Under the pieces are notes generated by a model that was not told where the DNA came from, did no database searches, and saw only the letters and a program-made list of their open reading frames with translations. Of a stretch of 64,000 nt of DNA, positions 1 to 11,391 are shown one piece after another (position 1 is the first letter of the stretch; each line of letters starts with the position of its first letter). The stretch is from Symsagittifera roscoffensis. Its lineage: Eukaryota > Xenacoelomorpha > Acoela > Convolutidae. The position numbers and the translations under genes are program-made. The DNA lies in NCBI RefSeq assembly GCF_963678635.1, contig NC_087066.1, positions 27,595,301 to 27,659,300 of the forward strand, read 5' to 3'.

Positions 1-3000
1 TAAAGAATGAATTTTTCTATTTACGAAGCTACAATAGCATCATTGATCAAAATCAAATAGAGTAACGACAACTGGAATCAACCTATAAGGCATTTGAAAA
101 ATACACACAAACAGTAATCCAACTCTAAAAACCACAATAAAAAATGGTTCAGTACGATGATAGTTTTAAAGATGTTTCTATCCTGCCAGTCTTCATACAC
201 TCCGACAGTGACCCATCATGTTGACAAGTACAATTTGATCATAAGCAACATAAAAAACTTGTTCAGAAAATGTAACAGTCCAAGGAAAATTTCCAGATAA
301 AAAATTAAGAAGACAAAAGTTTGACAATTATCTATCAAATTTATGCAACATTAACTTACAATTTTTTTTATTTACAATTAAAATTCAATCACCAGATCAA
401 AAAACTCAAAAAAAACACAAAATGAAGTAAGATTACACAACAAAAAAAAACTTTTTTTAAATTTTCCAGAATATATTAAAAATATACCAATTTGAAAAAT
501 TGATAGCTCTGTCGCGTCACTATTAGCGAAACACACAGACGAAACAGTTTTTTTGTATCACCACTACAAACATTACAAAAATAACAGAGAAAACTCAAAA
601 TTTTTTTTCAATATTCTTAGATGCACTTCGCGAAAAATTCACTGATTCGGAAGAATCACCAATAGTAATATTCTACCACCAAAAAACCATTTAAAAATGA
701 AGAAGGTCAACATAATATAGATTACCAATACATCCTTTGTTTACAAAACCACTTAAAAAACAGACATCATTCGGACAATCCAAATTACAATGAATAGCCA
801 AAGTCACCTCCCACCGAATCCAATAATCTATGGAAAACAGACCCATTACTAATACTAAAATAGGCAAAAAAAGACAACATTTAGCAAATCATAAAAACGA
901 TTTTTTCACAAATAACAATATTAGTAACTCAATGGCAAACACAGTTCATACAAGACAATCAAATTTTCTTGAACATACATCTTACCAACAACAATCTAAA
1001 AAGTACAAATTCGCACTCAGTCAGTTTTCATGATAAAAGAAAACAATGACATAGATCATTCCGAAAAGTGTCCTTTTTTTCAGCAAAATAAACATTTCGA
1101 AGTACTTACAGAACGAATCAAAAAAAAAATCAAGATCACTTGTATAAAGATGATGAATTTTTTCATAAGAACCAAAAACCACAATATAAATATGTTCAAA
1201 AAGAAATACCAATAGCAAAATGACAATGATCCTGATGATATTTTTCAACCAAATTTTTTTGGCCACATTTGGATCCATCAAGAAAAGAATCAGTACAAAT
1301 AGAAATTCCGACGAAACAAATGTTACACCACACACTCACAAATTGATACATACACATACAAATTCAATTAATTTTAAAGTTATCAACCTGAAACAATGAA
1401 AAACGAAATACGGCAACCATAATTTTACAGCAACATGAAATCAGCAGAAGACAACTTACAAAGTTCACTCAAACACCTAAGAAAGTAGAATCACTTCAAT
1501 TGACGATGAATCCATACCTTATGGATAAATCACCATTTACATCAGATAAAACTCTAATAATTTTTGTAGGACCTGATCCTGTATACTCAATTTCAGATTA
1601 TTTGAACGCTGATACCTCAATTTCAATTTTGAAAATAGGCGCAGATCCTATGAACAAGCATCTTCATAAAAAATTCGTTTCTTAGACGTAGATCACTGAT
1701 GCAAACCATGCTCGACGGAGCAGCCCATAAACTATTTTCAGTTTTAGCAATAGAAATAAAACCAGATTGGAAACTCTTAACAAAAAAGTTTTCAAAAGTG
1801 TTCGATTCAGAAGGCAACAAACAACATCAAAGAAATTTAACAAAAAAGAAAAGAGCATCACTTCCCTCATCAATCTGTATACGCATTACAGAATTTTGAA
1901 ACCTCGTAGACAAATAACCACCAGCTGAAATCACGATGAAACTAATGGAATCAGAAAATTCAAAATTACGAAAAAATTCTTACATTCAAACAACTACCAC
2001 ACATATAAAAAACACAAATGGAACATAAAAGAGTTTTAGGCGACACAATTTGCAGACGACCTAATGAAACAATCAAACCATTGCTTTGACAAAAGAAACG
2101 CTAGTCAGAAAAGCGCATATTTCATGAATACAAATGTTTTTAAAACACGAAAACGACCAAAGTTTCAATAATGACTCTAACACAACAGATTAGAAAATTA
2201 TCATTAAAAAGACAGCATCACATCTCTGATCAAACCGTGAACGCATTGTAGAATTTTGAAAACTTGCAGACAAGGAACAACAGCTGAAGTCACAATGAAA
2301 ATAACAAAAACGGACAACTTGAAATTACAAAATAGTTTTTAAATTACATAGAAATTTTTAATAATTAGTTTTTTAATTACCTCACATATAAAATAGACAA
2401 GCGACTCAGATAATGATTTAGCAGAAAAAAATCACAAAAACTTATTGAATATGAAAAAAACCAAAATTTTAAAGGAAAATTCTTATGTAAAAGTACATAA
2501 CTTTTGTAGAAGAAACAGACACAGCATTGCCAAATGCAGACAAAAAAAAAGAACAAGATAAAACAAAACAACGACTTAACACAAAGAACCTAAAAAATCT
2601 TTTTATCGATACTTGAAAAAATATGAAAATCTAGCAGACAAGAAGTAAAAGAGTTCAACAAAACAACTACCATCCACCTCTAATTACAACAGATCACAAT
2701 CACCATAAGAAAATCACTTTCGAAGGAAAACTTAAGACTGATATTCATTTTATAACACACAAAACCGATATAGCCGTTCGAATTGTCATAAACGTCAGCA
2801 TAGGAGTAGTTATGCAAGATCAATTTCAAACAGAGTTGATTAATCAAGCTTCAACAAAAGTTGATCTTACTCAAACAATCGAAAGAAGAACTACTCGAAC
2901 AACCGTTCGGAAAACTACTTGAGTAATCGCAATGGAAAATATTCAAACGACCGTCAAAAATCACTCAAACAGCAATTATAAAAATAGGAAAAACAATTAA

Positions 3001-3437
3001 AGATCACAAGAAGAAACTAATAATTTTTAAAACGAGAAAAAAAAAGCAATAATAAAAAATCATCTCGAAACTTTTCTAGATCACCAAAACGAAAAGCACA
3101 AAAACAGAGAATTTCAACCGAAAACATCAAAATCATAGAAACAACATTACGAAACATTAACGACAAGAAAATCAAGTACAAAAACAATTTGAAAACCACT
3201 ACTGAAGCCCCAGGAATTGAAACAAAAAACCCAGATCTTAAGGTAAACCATTTCAATGGAATAAATTAGACAATAGAGACGTAATTGTCCCTGAAACTCC
3301 ACTTATGATCATCATGTTGAGCATGGTTATGGAACTTCCGTTCACTCAGACTTTCATCAAAATGAGCATCCTGATAGAAGCACAGATGAAATAGACAGAA
3401 GTCAAAACAAAGATATACCTCAAATTCCATACCGAAT
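1..3437. repeat. Degenerate AT-rich repeat R, copy 1 (left part)
   Basis: No intact gene is visible. The stretch aligns by eye, with many gaps, to 8,390-10,041: for example the segment around 150-250 matches 8,570-8,680, that around 480-700 matches 8,880-9,100, and 2,940-3,437 matches 9,560-10,041. It is therefore an old dispersed or locally duplicated unit. Short open frames (830-1,033, 1,500-1,685, 1,699-1,899 and others) look fossil or chance: Lys/Asn-rich, with no recognisable motif. I see no RNA gene. Confidence 0.6.
1853..1945 (+). repeat. Internal ~95-bp repeat, first copy (second at 2,213-2,305)
   Basis: Two diverged direct copies share the core ACAGAATTTTGAAA / GTAGAATTTTGAAA, followed by GCAGACAA- or GTAGACAA-like and CAGCTGAA segments. 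They suggest a small tandem or coding-repeat fossil inside R. Function unknown. Confidence 0.45.
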
Positions 3438-3741
3438 AACAAATCAAGAGAGAAAATCCATTTTTGATGCCAAATTATTTCTATTAGTTTTTGTTACCAC
3501 CTCTGTTGAACTGGCCTTTTTATTAGCATTTAAAGCTGCTTTATTAAACTTTTTTTTGCCTTTTGGTAGCATTTGCGATTATTGGTGAGGTAGTGTTATA
3601 GTACGACTTTATTTTTTTAAAAGCTAAATCGCAAATTCTGGTGCCCATTTTGGGGTTTTCTTGCACTCTTTTGATAGCAGATGCTTTGATGATTGATAAA
3701 CTATACACAATGGTAATTCTAATAGACAGAAAAAATTCTTG
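3438..3741. repeat. 304-bp repeat, nearly identical to 10,042-10,344
   Basis: Starting at AACAAATCAAGAGAGAAAAT, the two copies match almost base for base up to ...AGACAGAAAAAATTC. The flanking R sequence on the left is only moderately similar. A third, clearly more diverged copy follows at 10,345-10,680. No coding potential is evident. Confidence 0.8.
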
Positions 3742-4351
3742 CTTTAAGCGTCATTAAAAAAACATAATTTCAGAAAAGTTTTCAGCTCATTATATTTTAA
3801 AATTTTGAAAACTTTCAAATTATACATAATTCGGCTTTATGCTTTCGAATTGATTGCCTGAAAAATTAATGTGAATTTCCTCAGTTTTTATATTTCAATT
3901 TAAAACATGCTGAACTCTGTTTATTTGTATTGAAAGAAAAAGTCAAGGTTAAAACCTGAATTTGTTTGAAATTTTAGGATGTCCAAGAACTGACACTATT
4001 ATTTGAGGATAATAAAACTAAGACAATTGACTTGTCAAGGGTAGAAACTTTTTGTATACAATTGCGAAAGTTATTTGACAAGCGTATTGAAACAAAGTTG
4101 AGAGGATCATAATCTTGCTCAGCTAAAATTAGCAATATTAAAAAGGAAAACGTGAAAACCTGGGGCGATTAGAAGTATTTTAATTCTCCCAAAACCAATT
4201 ATCAATTGCTTAATTTTATTGAAACCTTACCCTATGTTTTTAATGATTAAAATCTAACATCCGAATCATAGTATGAATACTTTAAGGTGGATGATTTAGG
4301 AGGTGATTGAAATATTGATTTTGAATTGGCTTACTTTCAACTAAACAGTTG
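3742..4351. repeat. Repeat R, right part, with an unoccupied Polinton target site
   Basis: About 3,745-4,170 matches 30,869-31,234 and 62,287-62,652, the DNA just outside the two Polinton right ends. The sequence GCGTCATTAAAAAAACAT near 3,748 corresponds to the join of left flank (GCGTCAGTA) and right flank (TCAGTAAAAAAATCATT), so it represents the empty site. 4,171-4,351 has no recognisable feature. Confidence 0.6.
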
Positions 4352-4833
4352 CACGGTCACTCGCAATGCTACCAGCGTCCTATTACAATGACGACAAAGA
4401 AAACAACAAGAGTCAGGATAAAAATTAGTTTCAATTTCAAGGAAACAAAGAAAAAAAACCCAGTGTAGTATCTGAGATGAAGATGGGAATACGTATGATT
4501 TTAGGAAACCGACAAGAGCGGTTGTCGAGGAGTTCGTGTATTTTTTGCCCCACTTGTTTCAAGTTAAAGTTGTGATACTGCAAAATGTATACAGAGTAAT
4601 TAGTTTAATAACCAATACCAACCGCATTGTCACTCCTATGGAACAGTGCAGTCAGCCACCAAAAATCTTCGAAAAAATTGCAACAGTTTTCATGATCAAG
4701 TTGAGGGTGAGAAAAATAACTTGACAACCGCGAGAAGCTACGAGTAACAAAAGTACAACTCGGGGAGCAATCGAAAAGGCCTATAGATGAGGTTGGCAGT
4801 TTAAATGATAAACTCCTACGAATAGAGGGATGT

Positions 4834-5106
4834 ATGAAATTCTGCAAAAGTAAAATAGAAACACTCGAAGTAGAAACGGATTCCATTCTTCCTCCAAATT
4901 TGTACAACAAATTTTTGATACCTGAGCTAGCGCCAGCCGAAACAGAAGCTAGGCATTCCGGATGCCATTCTTTTCTCAGCCATCCAAAGAAGGGAGGAAG
5001 AGATGTGTTCATCAAAAGGCTGGTGGAAGCAAAAATTATGATTGGAGACGTAGAAGCGAGAAAAATATGCATTAAAAGAGGTTTGAAGCTAGCAAAAAAC
5101 TTTTGA
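4834..5106 (+). pseudogene. Fossil ORF of unknown family (copy 1 of 3)
   Basis: A 90-codon frame running from MKFCKSKIETLE to GLKLAKNF. The same frame is open upstream to about 4,730, with charged, coiled-coil-like residues before the ATG, but stop codons or a frameshift separate it from an earlier open stretch (4,383-4,560). It recurs unchanged at 6,290 and in decayed form near 63,052, so a longer ancestral protein with a charged N-terminal helix and a basic C-terminus is plausible. It matches no family I recognise. The long antisense frames over it (4,605-5,072) look like shadows. Downstream, 5,176-5,394 is a short Lys-rich frame with no support beyond being repeated. Confidence 0.4.
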
Positions 5107-5764
5107 GCAGCCAGAAGGATATTGAAAATTCATTAAAATTACATAATAATTATATGATTATATAAGTCAAGCATCTTGTTTTCAAGATTTTTTTGTGATC
5201 AAAACAACCTGAAAACAAAAAGGTCTAGCTTATTCCTGAAAAACGTCTTCAAATATAGAAACAAAACTTTAATCGCCCATAAATCAACACTAATCTTCAA
5301 AAAATTCTTAAACACTTCTGCTTCTCGAAATTTAGATAACAAAAAAGCACAGCAAATAATGCTCGAAATTTTTTCAACAGAAACATTACTATAACAAACA
5401 GTCCTCCAATATTGTAAATTTATTCTGATCTATTCAAGACCGTTTCCAACTTTTGAAAAATTTTCCGTCAATTTCTGGAAAAGTATTATTTTTGCGATTA
5501 AAATATTCCACATCGACTCCAGATCATTTCCTCCCGACCAAAATTAGAAGAAAACCGAAACCAAATCCTGCTAAAAAATTCCGATAAAAAAGGACAAACT
5601 ATTAAGTAGTTCTCCAAATTCGAAAACAATTACTGATCGATTTATTATTGATTCCAAATTTAACAAATTACCTCCGGTATGACAATTATAAATACATTCC
5701 AGATCCAACTATTCCAAATCAATTCCAGATCAATTTTTCCAGAAAAAAAAACAAAAAAAGAAAT

Positions 5765-5806
5765 CAAATCTCAAATCCTGATTAATCAGGATTAATCCTG
5801 ATTAAT
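5765..5806. repeat. Short tandem repeat (ATCCTGATTA units)
   Basis: Three to four head-to-tail copies of TCCTGATTAATC/AGGATTAATC lie exactly at the junction between the two 1.45-kb units. The end of unit 2 (about 7,240) holds a single copy. The repeat may have promoted the duplication. Confidence 0.7.
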
Positions 5807-7245
5807 CACGGTCACTCGCAATGCTACCAGCGTCCTATTACAATGACGACAAAGAAAACAACAAGAGTCAGGATAAAAATTAGTTTCAATTTCAAGGAAA
5901 CAAAGAAAAAAAAACCCAGTGTAGTATCTGAGATGAAGATGGGAATACGTATGATTTTAGGAAACCGACAAGAGCGGTTGTCGAGGAGTTCGTGTATTTT
6001 TTGCCCCACTTGTTTCAAGTTAAAGTTGTGATACTGCAAAATGTATACAGAGTAATTAGTTTAATAACCAATACCAACCGCATTGTCACTCCTATGGAAC
6101 AGTGCAGTCAGCCACCAAAAATCTTCGAAAAAATTGCAACAGTTTTCATGATCAAGTTGAGGGTGAGAAAAATAACTTGACAACCGCGAGAAGCTACGAG
6201 TAACAAAAGTACAACTCGGGGAGCAATCGAAAAGGCCTATAGATGAGGTTGGCAGTTTAAATGATAAACTCCTACGAATAGAGGGATGTATGAAATTCTG
6301 CAAAAGTAAAATAGAAACACTCGAAGTAGAAACGGATTCCATTCTTCCTCCAAATTTGTACAACAAATTTTTGATACCTGAGCTAGCGCCAGCCGAAACA
6401 GAAGCTAGGCATTCCGGATGCCATTCTTTTCTCAGCCATCCAAAGAAGGGAGGAAGAGATGTGTTCATCAAAAGGCTGGTGGAAGCAAAAATTATGATTG
6501 GAGACGTAGAAGCGAGAAAAATATGCATTAAAAGAGGTTTGAAGCTAGCAAAAAACTTTTGAGCAGCCAGAAGGATATTGAAAATTCATTAAAATTACAT
6601 AATAATTATATGATTATATAAGTCAAGCATCTTGTTTTCAAGATTTTTTTGTGATCAAAACAACCTGAAAACAAAAAGGTCTAGCTTATTCCTGAAAAAC
6701 GTCTTCAAATATAGAAACAAAACTTTAATCGCCCATAAATCAACACTAATCTTCAAAAAATTCTTAAACACTTCTGCTTCTCGAATTTTAGATAACAAAA
6801 AAGCACAGCAAATAATGCTCGAAATTTTTTCAACAGAAACATTACTATAACAAACAGTCCTCCAATATTGTAAATTTATTCTGATCTATTCAAGACCGTT
6901 TCCAACTTTTGAAAAATTTTCCGTCAATTTCTGGAAAAGTATTATTTTTGCGATTAAAATATTCCACATCGACTCCAGATCATTTCCTCCCGACCAAAAT
7001 TAGAAGAAAACCGAAACCAAATCCTGCTAAAAAATTCCGATAAAAAAGGACAAACTATTAAGTAGTTCTCCAAATTCGAAAACAATTACTGATCGATTTA
7101 TTATTGATTCCAAATTTAACAAATTACCTCCGGTATGACAATTATAAATACATTCCAGATCCAACTATTCCAAATCAATTCCAGATCAATTTTTCCAGAA
7201 AAAAAAAACAAAAAAAGAAATCAAATCTCAAATCCTGATTAATCA
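5807..7245. repeat. 1.45-kb tandem duplication, unit 2
   Basis: Head-to-tail second copy of 4,352-5,806, about 99.8 percent identical by eye, ending at AAATCCTGATTAATCA. Either a very recent duplication or an assembly duplication. Confidence 0.9.
6290..6562 (+). pseudogene. Fossil ORF of unknown family (copy 2 of 3)
   Basis: Protein-identical to the 90-codon frame at 4,834-5,106 and carried by the tandem duplication. Identity reflects recency of the duplication rather than selection, because the non-coding parts are equally conserved. No motif recognised. Confidence 0.4.
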
Positions 7246-8389
7246 TTCCGAAAAAAAACAATTTCACTAAAAGTTCTCTGAATTTGTGCATTTATTATTT
7301 TATATTCCAGATCAATTCGAAACGTTCTTGATAATAATTTTTTTTCAGAAAAAGAAATAAATTGAATTAGGGCTTATTCTTGTGCTAATCTTATTCAGTT
7401 TTTAAAAAATTGTGTTATTACCTTAATAACAACACCACACCCAACCAAAATTACGTTTTGCCTTAAATTAAAACTTGAGGAACAGAAACGCCCTTTATAA
7501 AAATTTTGCAGATCTGTGTGGCCAGAAAAGTATTCCAGGAAAACTTTTGTTTTTGTCAACCAATATGAGGGCCAATCAAGTGGATCTGAAAAACAACCCA
7601 GGGGTCAAGCAAACTAAACGCTAACACCAGAACTCCAAAATAAGCGAGTTTAATCCGTTCAAAGTTCAAGAGATCGCTTAAGGTTTAGTTTGGAGTTCTA
7701 GTATCACAGAGCGATTTAGAACCCACATTTTGCCCAACGACACAATAGTCCACCCCCACGAATTAAATTGCTTTATAATAAAAGATGGCACAAACTCGGT
7801 CTCAAAATGGAAGTTTCAGTCATTGAATGAAATCTTAACAAAATAAGAGAAACTGATAATAACAATTGTACAAAAGATCACTCCTAAATTAGTAGTACTG
7901 AGCAAAAATAAACCTTTTTTTAGTTTTGAAGAAAAACAAAAAGTAGATTTTTATGTTGAACACATCAATTGCACCTACGGTTTTAAATCTGGTTACCAGA
8001 TGTGAAACAGTAGTTATAACTAATGTGTTCAATTTGAAAATCTACATTTTAAAATTTTAATTTTTTATTCTAAATACAATAATTAAAGGCAACAACAACT
8101 GAAGCTTTTTCTCCTGGGACAATCTATCTACACAAAAACAATGATCATGGTTTCCCATTTTGGCAAAATCGTTTTAGATATTTTTTGAATCAAAACTATA
8201 ACAATGTGCCCAAAAAAGCACTTATCATCAAAAACGGTAGCCATTACAGAGTTGTTTAAACCAGATCCATCCATATAAACGTCCACGCAGTATAGATAAT
8301 TTTCAAAACTATGCCATTCGTCATAGCGCCTCATGAAATTCTACGCAAGCCTCCTATCACTCAAACCTTTATGATTGAAAAACAAACCA
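7246..8389. other. AT-rich spacer without a recognisable gene
   Basis: Only short chance frames are present (for example minus 8,128-8,334). It holds two imperfect inverted repeats: AGAACTCCAAA at about 7,628 with TTTGGAGTTCT near 7,690, and the longer hairpin listed at 7,941-8,050. Otherwise I see nothing. Confidence 0.5.
7941..8050. repeat. Inverted repeat (~25-nt arms)
   Basis: The left arm runs from AAGTAGATTTT to TTGAACACAT (7,941-7,965). The right arm runs from ATGTGTTCAA to GAAAATCTACATT (8,023-8,049). The loop contains a near-palindrome TCTGGTTACCAGA. It could be the core of a tiny non-autonomous element; no target duplication was identified. Confidence 0.5.
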
Positions 8390-10041
8390 GCAAACACAAA
8401 AAATTAAAGAAAGATATTTTTTCAATTTCGACGCAACAACGGCATCATTGATCAAATTGAAATGAAGAACAAAAAAAATGAAGTCAAAAACCAGTTCGAA
8501 CAGATATTTCGTATCAACCATTAAACCATTTGAAAGCTACACACTAACAGTAATCCCACTATATTAAAAACGGTTTGACACGACAATAGTATTGAAGATG
8601 ATTCTATCCTACCATCCGTCATAAGCCCTGAGAGTGATCAATAACGTGGAAAAGTACAATTTGGTCAGAAACCTCATAAGAAAATTTGTTTCAAAAAGTT
8701 AACAGTCCATGCAAGGAAGAAAGACAAATAGTTGACTATTTTCTATTAAATTTATGCGACATTACCTCCCAATTTTGAAAATTTACAATCAATTTTAAAT
8801 CACTAGATCAAAAAAGTCAAACACCTTATGAAGTACAAGTAGATAGAAAAGAGAACTTCTTTTTATAATTTCATAGATTATAATAAAAGTGAACAAAATC
8901 AAAGTTCACAAACGAAGTTTTGCGAAAATTTATAGCTACGTCTGCATCTTAGACACAGACGAAACATTTTTTTGTATCAATACTACATCACGACATTCAA
9001 CAGTAAAAACTGAAAATGATTTTTTCAAGATTTTATTTGCATTTTGCGAAACATTTACTGATACGGAAGTATCACCAATAGTAATAATTGACATCGAATA
9101 ATTATTAACCTGATTAATTGACCTCCTACTTTCAACATCATATACAATACTAATACATCCTACCTTTACAACACCACATACTAATCAAACAGCGTTACAC
9201 TAATTCAAATTACAATCAATAGCCAAGCCAATTCCCATCGAATCCACTAATCTATGAAACACAGACCCATTATAAACGCAGAGAGAAGAAGAAAACAATT
9301 GGCAAATCAGAAATATGGGTTTTTTCTACAAACACAGTTCAAATAACACAATCACAATTTCTTATCTAACCTTTTACCAACAACAACAAGAGTACAAACT
9401 CACAATCAGTCAGTTTTCATGATAAAAAAACACTTACTTAGATCATTCTGAAAACTGGCATTTTTTTCCGAAAAAAATACATTTCGAATTATTTACAGGA
9501 CAAATCAAAATAAATAACCAAAATCAATTCTCAAAAAATGATTATACCGCAAAGGTAATAATTCAAACGACCGTTCCAAAAATCACTCAAACAGCAATTC
9601 TAAAACAGGAACAACAATTAAAGATTACGAGAAATGTCTAACAATTTAATAAAAAAGCTATAATAAAATGTAATCTCAAAATTTTTCTAGAACATCAAAA
9701 CGAAATACTTCACAGAATTTCAACCGAAAATATCAAAATCATAGAATCAACACACCTAAACTTCAAGGATATGAAAATCAAAAACAAAATTAATGTGAAA
9801 CCACTACTGAACCCCCAGGAATTGAAACAAACAAACTCAGATCTCTAATTAAAACATTTTTAATGGAACAGTTTAGACAATAGAGATGACATTGACCCTG
9901 AAACTCCACTCATGATCATATTGTTCAGCATGATTATGGATTTTCCGTTCACTCAGATTTTCATCAAAATGACCAGCCTGATAGCAGCACTGATAAAATA
10001 GGCAGAAGTTAAATCACAGATATACCTCATATTCCATACCG
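8390..10041. repeat. Repeat R, copy 2 (left part)
   Basis: Diverged, shortened counterpart of 1-3,437. The frame 8,889-9,101 (70 codons, with LDTDETFFC) lines up with a broken frame near 480-700 of copy 1, where the segment GACGAAACAGTTTTTTTGTA is shared, so a coding ancestor is possible. I do not recognise the family. No other feature seen. Confidence 0.55.
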
Positions 10042-10344
10042 ACTAACAAATCAAGAGAGAAAATCCATTTTTGATGCCAAATTATTTCTATTAGTTTTTG
10101 TTACCACCTCTGTTGAACTGGCCTTTTTATTAGCATTTAAAGCTGCTTTATTAAACTTTTTTTTTGCCTTTTGGTAGCATTTGCGATTATTGGTGAGGTA
10201 GTGTTATAGTACGACTTTATTTTTTTAAAAGCTAAATCGCAAATTCTGGTGCCCATTTTGGGGTTTTCTTGCACTCTTTTGATAGCAGATGCTTTGATGA
10301 TTGATAACTATACACAATGGTAATTCTAATAGACAGAAAAAATT
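10042..10344. repeat. Second copy of the 304-bp repeat
   Basis: Almost identical to 3,438-3,741 even though the flanks are diverged. This is the pattern expected of a gene-conversion tract or a recent copy. Confidence 0.8.
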
Positions 10345-10725
10345 CAAAAGTCCATTTTTTTGATGCCAAATTATTTCTATTTGTTTTTATTGCCACTTTG
10401 TTGCATAGCACTGGCATTTTTGTTATCAATTAAAGCTGCTTATTTAAAATTTATTTGCATTTTTGTAGCACTTGCAAAAATTGATGAGGTAGTATTATAA
10501 TACTACAATATTTTCTTAAAAAGCTAAACCGCAACTATAGGTGCCTATTTTGGGGCTTCCTTGCAGCATTTTGATAGAGGATGCTTTGATAATTGATAAA
10601 TTATACAATATTACATTTGATCTAGTTCTGTTAGCTCAAATAAAGAGAAAAAATTATCACTTCAAGCGTCAGTAAAAACCCGCGGCAGTAAAAACACGCG
10701 TCAGAAAAAACAATCACTACATGCG
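10345..10725. repeat. Diverged third copy of the 304-bp repeat and Polinton left flank
   Basis: From AAAAGTCCATTTTTTTGATG the sequence repeats the preceding 300 bp with about 15-20 percent divergence, then passes into short GCGTCAGTAAAAA-like iterations that abut the Polinton. Confidence 0.65.
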
Positions 10726-10731
10726 TCAGTA
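10726..10731. repeat. Target-site duplication TCAGTA, left
   Basis: TCAGTA abuts the left TIR and recurs directly after the right TIR at 30,863-30,868 and again after the duplicated TIR at 62,281-62,286. A 6-bp duplication is the size known for Polintons. Confidence 0.7.
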
Positions 10732-11335
10732 GTAATAGATGTTGTAGGTTAAGTGCGGGGGTCCCTGCAGACCCACATGTATTAAGATAGGGAATAGAGG
10801 ATCCGGTCTGCAAGCTATGTTTTAAAATTGGAAATAGAGTCTACAATGCATTAAGATAGGGAATACCGATGGTAAGGTTTTATGGTTTGTGTGATAGTAA
10901 GATAATGGTAAGAAAAACGTAATTTTTTGGTTTTTGTTGGAAATGTCTAGTTTTTTCGCAAAAATGTTGGCGCGTGTTAACTAATTTGTAAAAATCAAAA
11001 AATTATTACGTGTAGGTTGTGTAATGAAGGACTTTTAATTAGTTTTTTGATACATGATAAGTCAATGGTAAGAGTTTTTTGGTAAAAACTTGGAATTTTT
11101 TTGAAAAAGTTTTCAAAAAAACTTCAAAACACGATAACATTTAGCTATTATTTCTATTATTTGACCTAATTTATTAGATAATCTTACTTTCTATCTAATT
11201 GAAACAATGCTGAAACCTACAGAGTTTTCAAAAAAAAAATCAAATTTTTTGAGAGAAAAAAAATTAAATTACAAAAAAAGTATATAAATCACTGCATTGT
11301 ATAACAAGTTTACCGCATCATTTTACCTTTTAATA
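10732..11335 (+). repeat. Polinton left terminal inverted repeat
   Basis: The reverse complement of about 30,275-30,862, with scattered differences. Landmarks are GATGTTGTAGGTTAAG at the tip, GTCTGCAAGC, the ATTAAGATAGGGAATA motif (10,781 and 10,850) and TATATAAATCACTGCAT at the inner end. Confidence 0.88.
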
Positions 11336-11391
11336 TCATAAAACCATTATAACACGACATCATGAATAAATTTACTACATCAGATCAGTTC

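Larger units (their letters stand above)
4352..5806. repeat. 1,455-bp tandem duplication, unit 1
   Basis: Starts at CACGGTCACTCGCAATGCT and is repeated at 5,807 in the same orientation. The only differences noticed are one A in a homopolymer (near 4,455) and one substitution (5,332 versus 6,787). A diverged third copy occupies 62,660-64,000. The unit contains the fossil frame described at 4,834. Confidence 0.9.

Noticed and set aside
1021-1335. Minus-strand hydrophobic ORF (104 codons)
   Set aside because: A Phe/Leu/Ile-rich complement of A-rich DNA with no homologous frame in R copy 2; the same applies to 3,017-3,256.
4605-5072. 155-codon minus-strand ORF, repeated at 6,061-6,528
   Set aside because: Lies antisense to the repeated plus frame, and its Ser/Phe-rich composition is that of a complement of Lys/Glu-rich sequence. 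It is lost in the third, diverged copy, whereas the plus-strand pattern persists.
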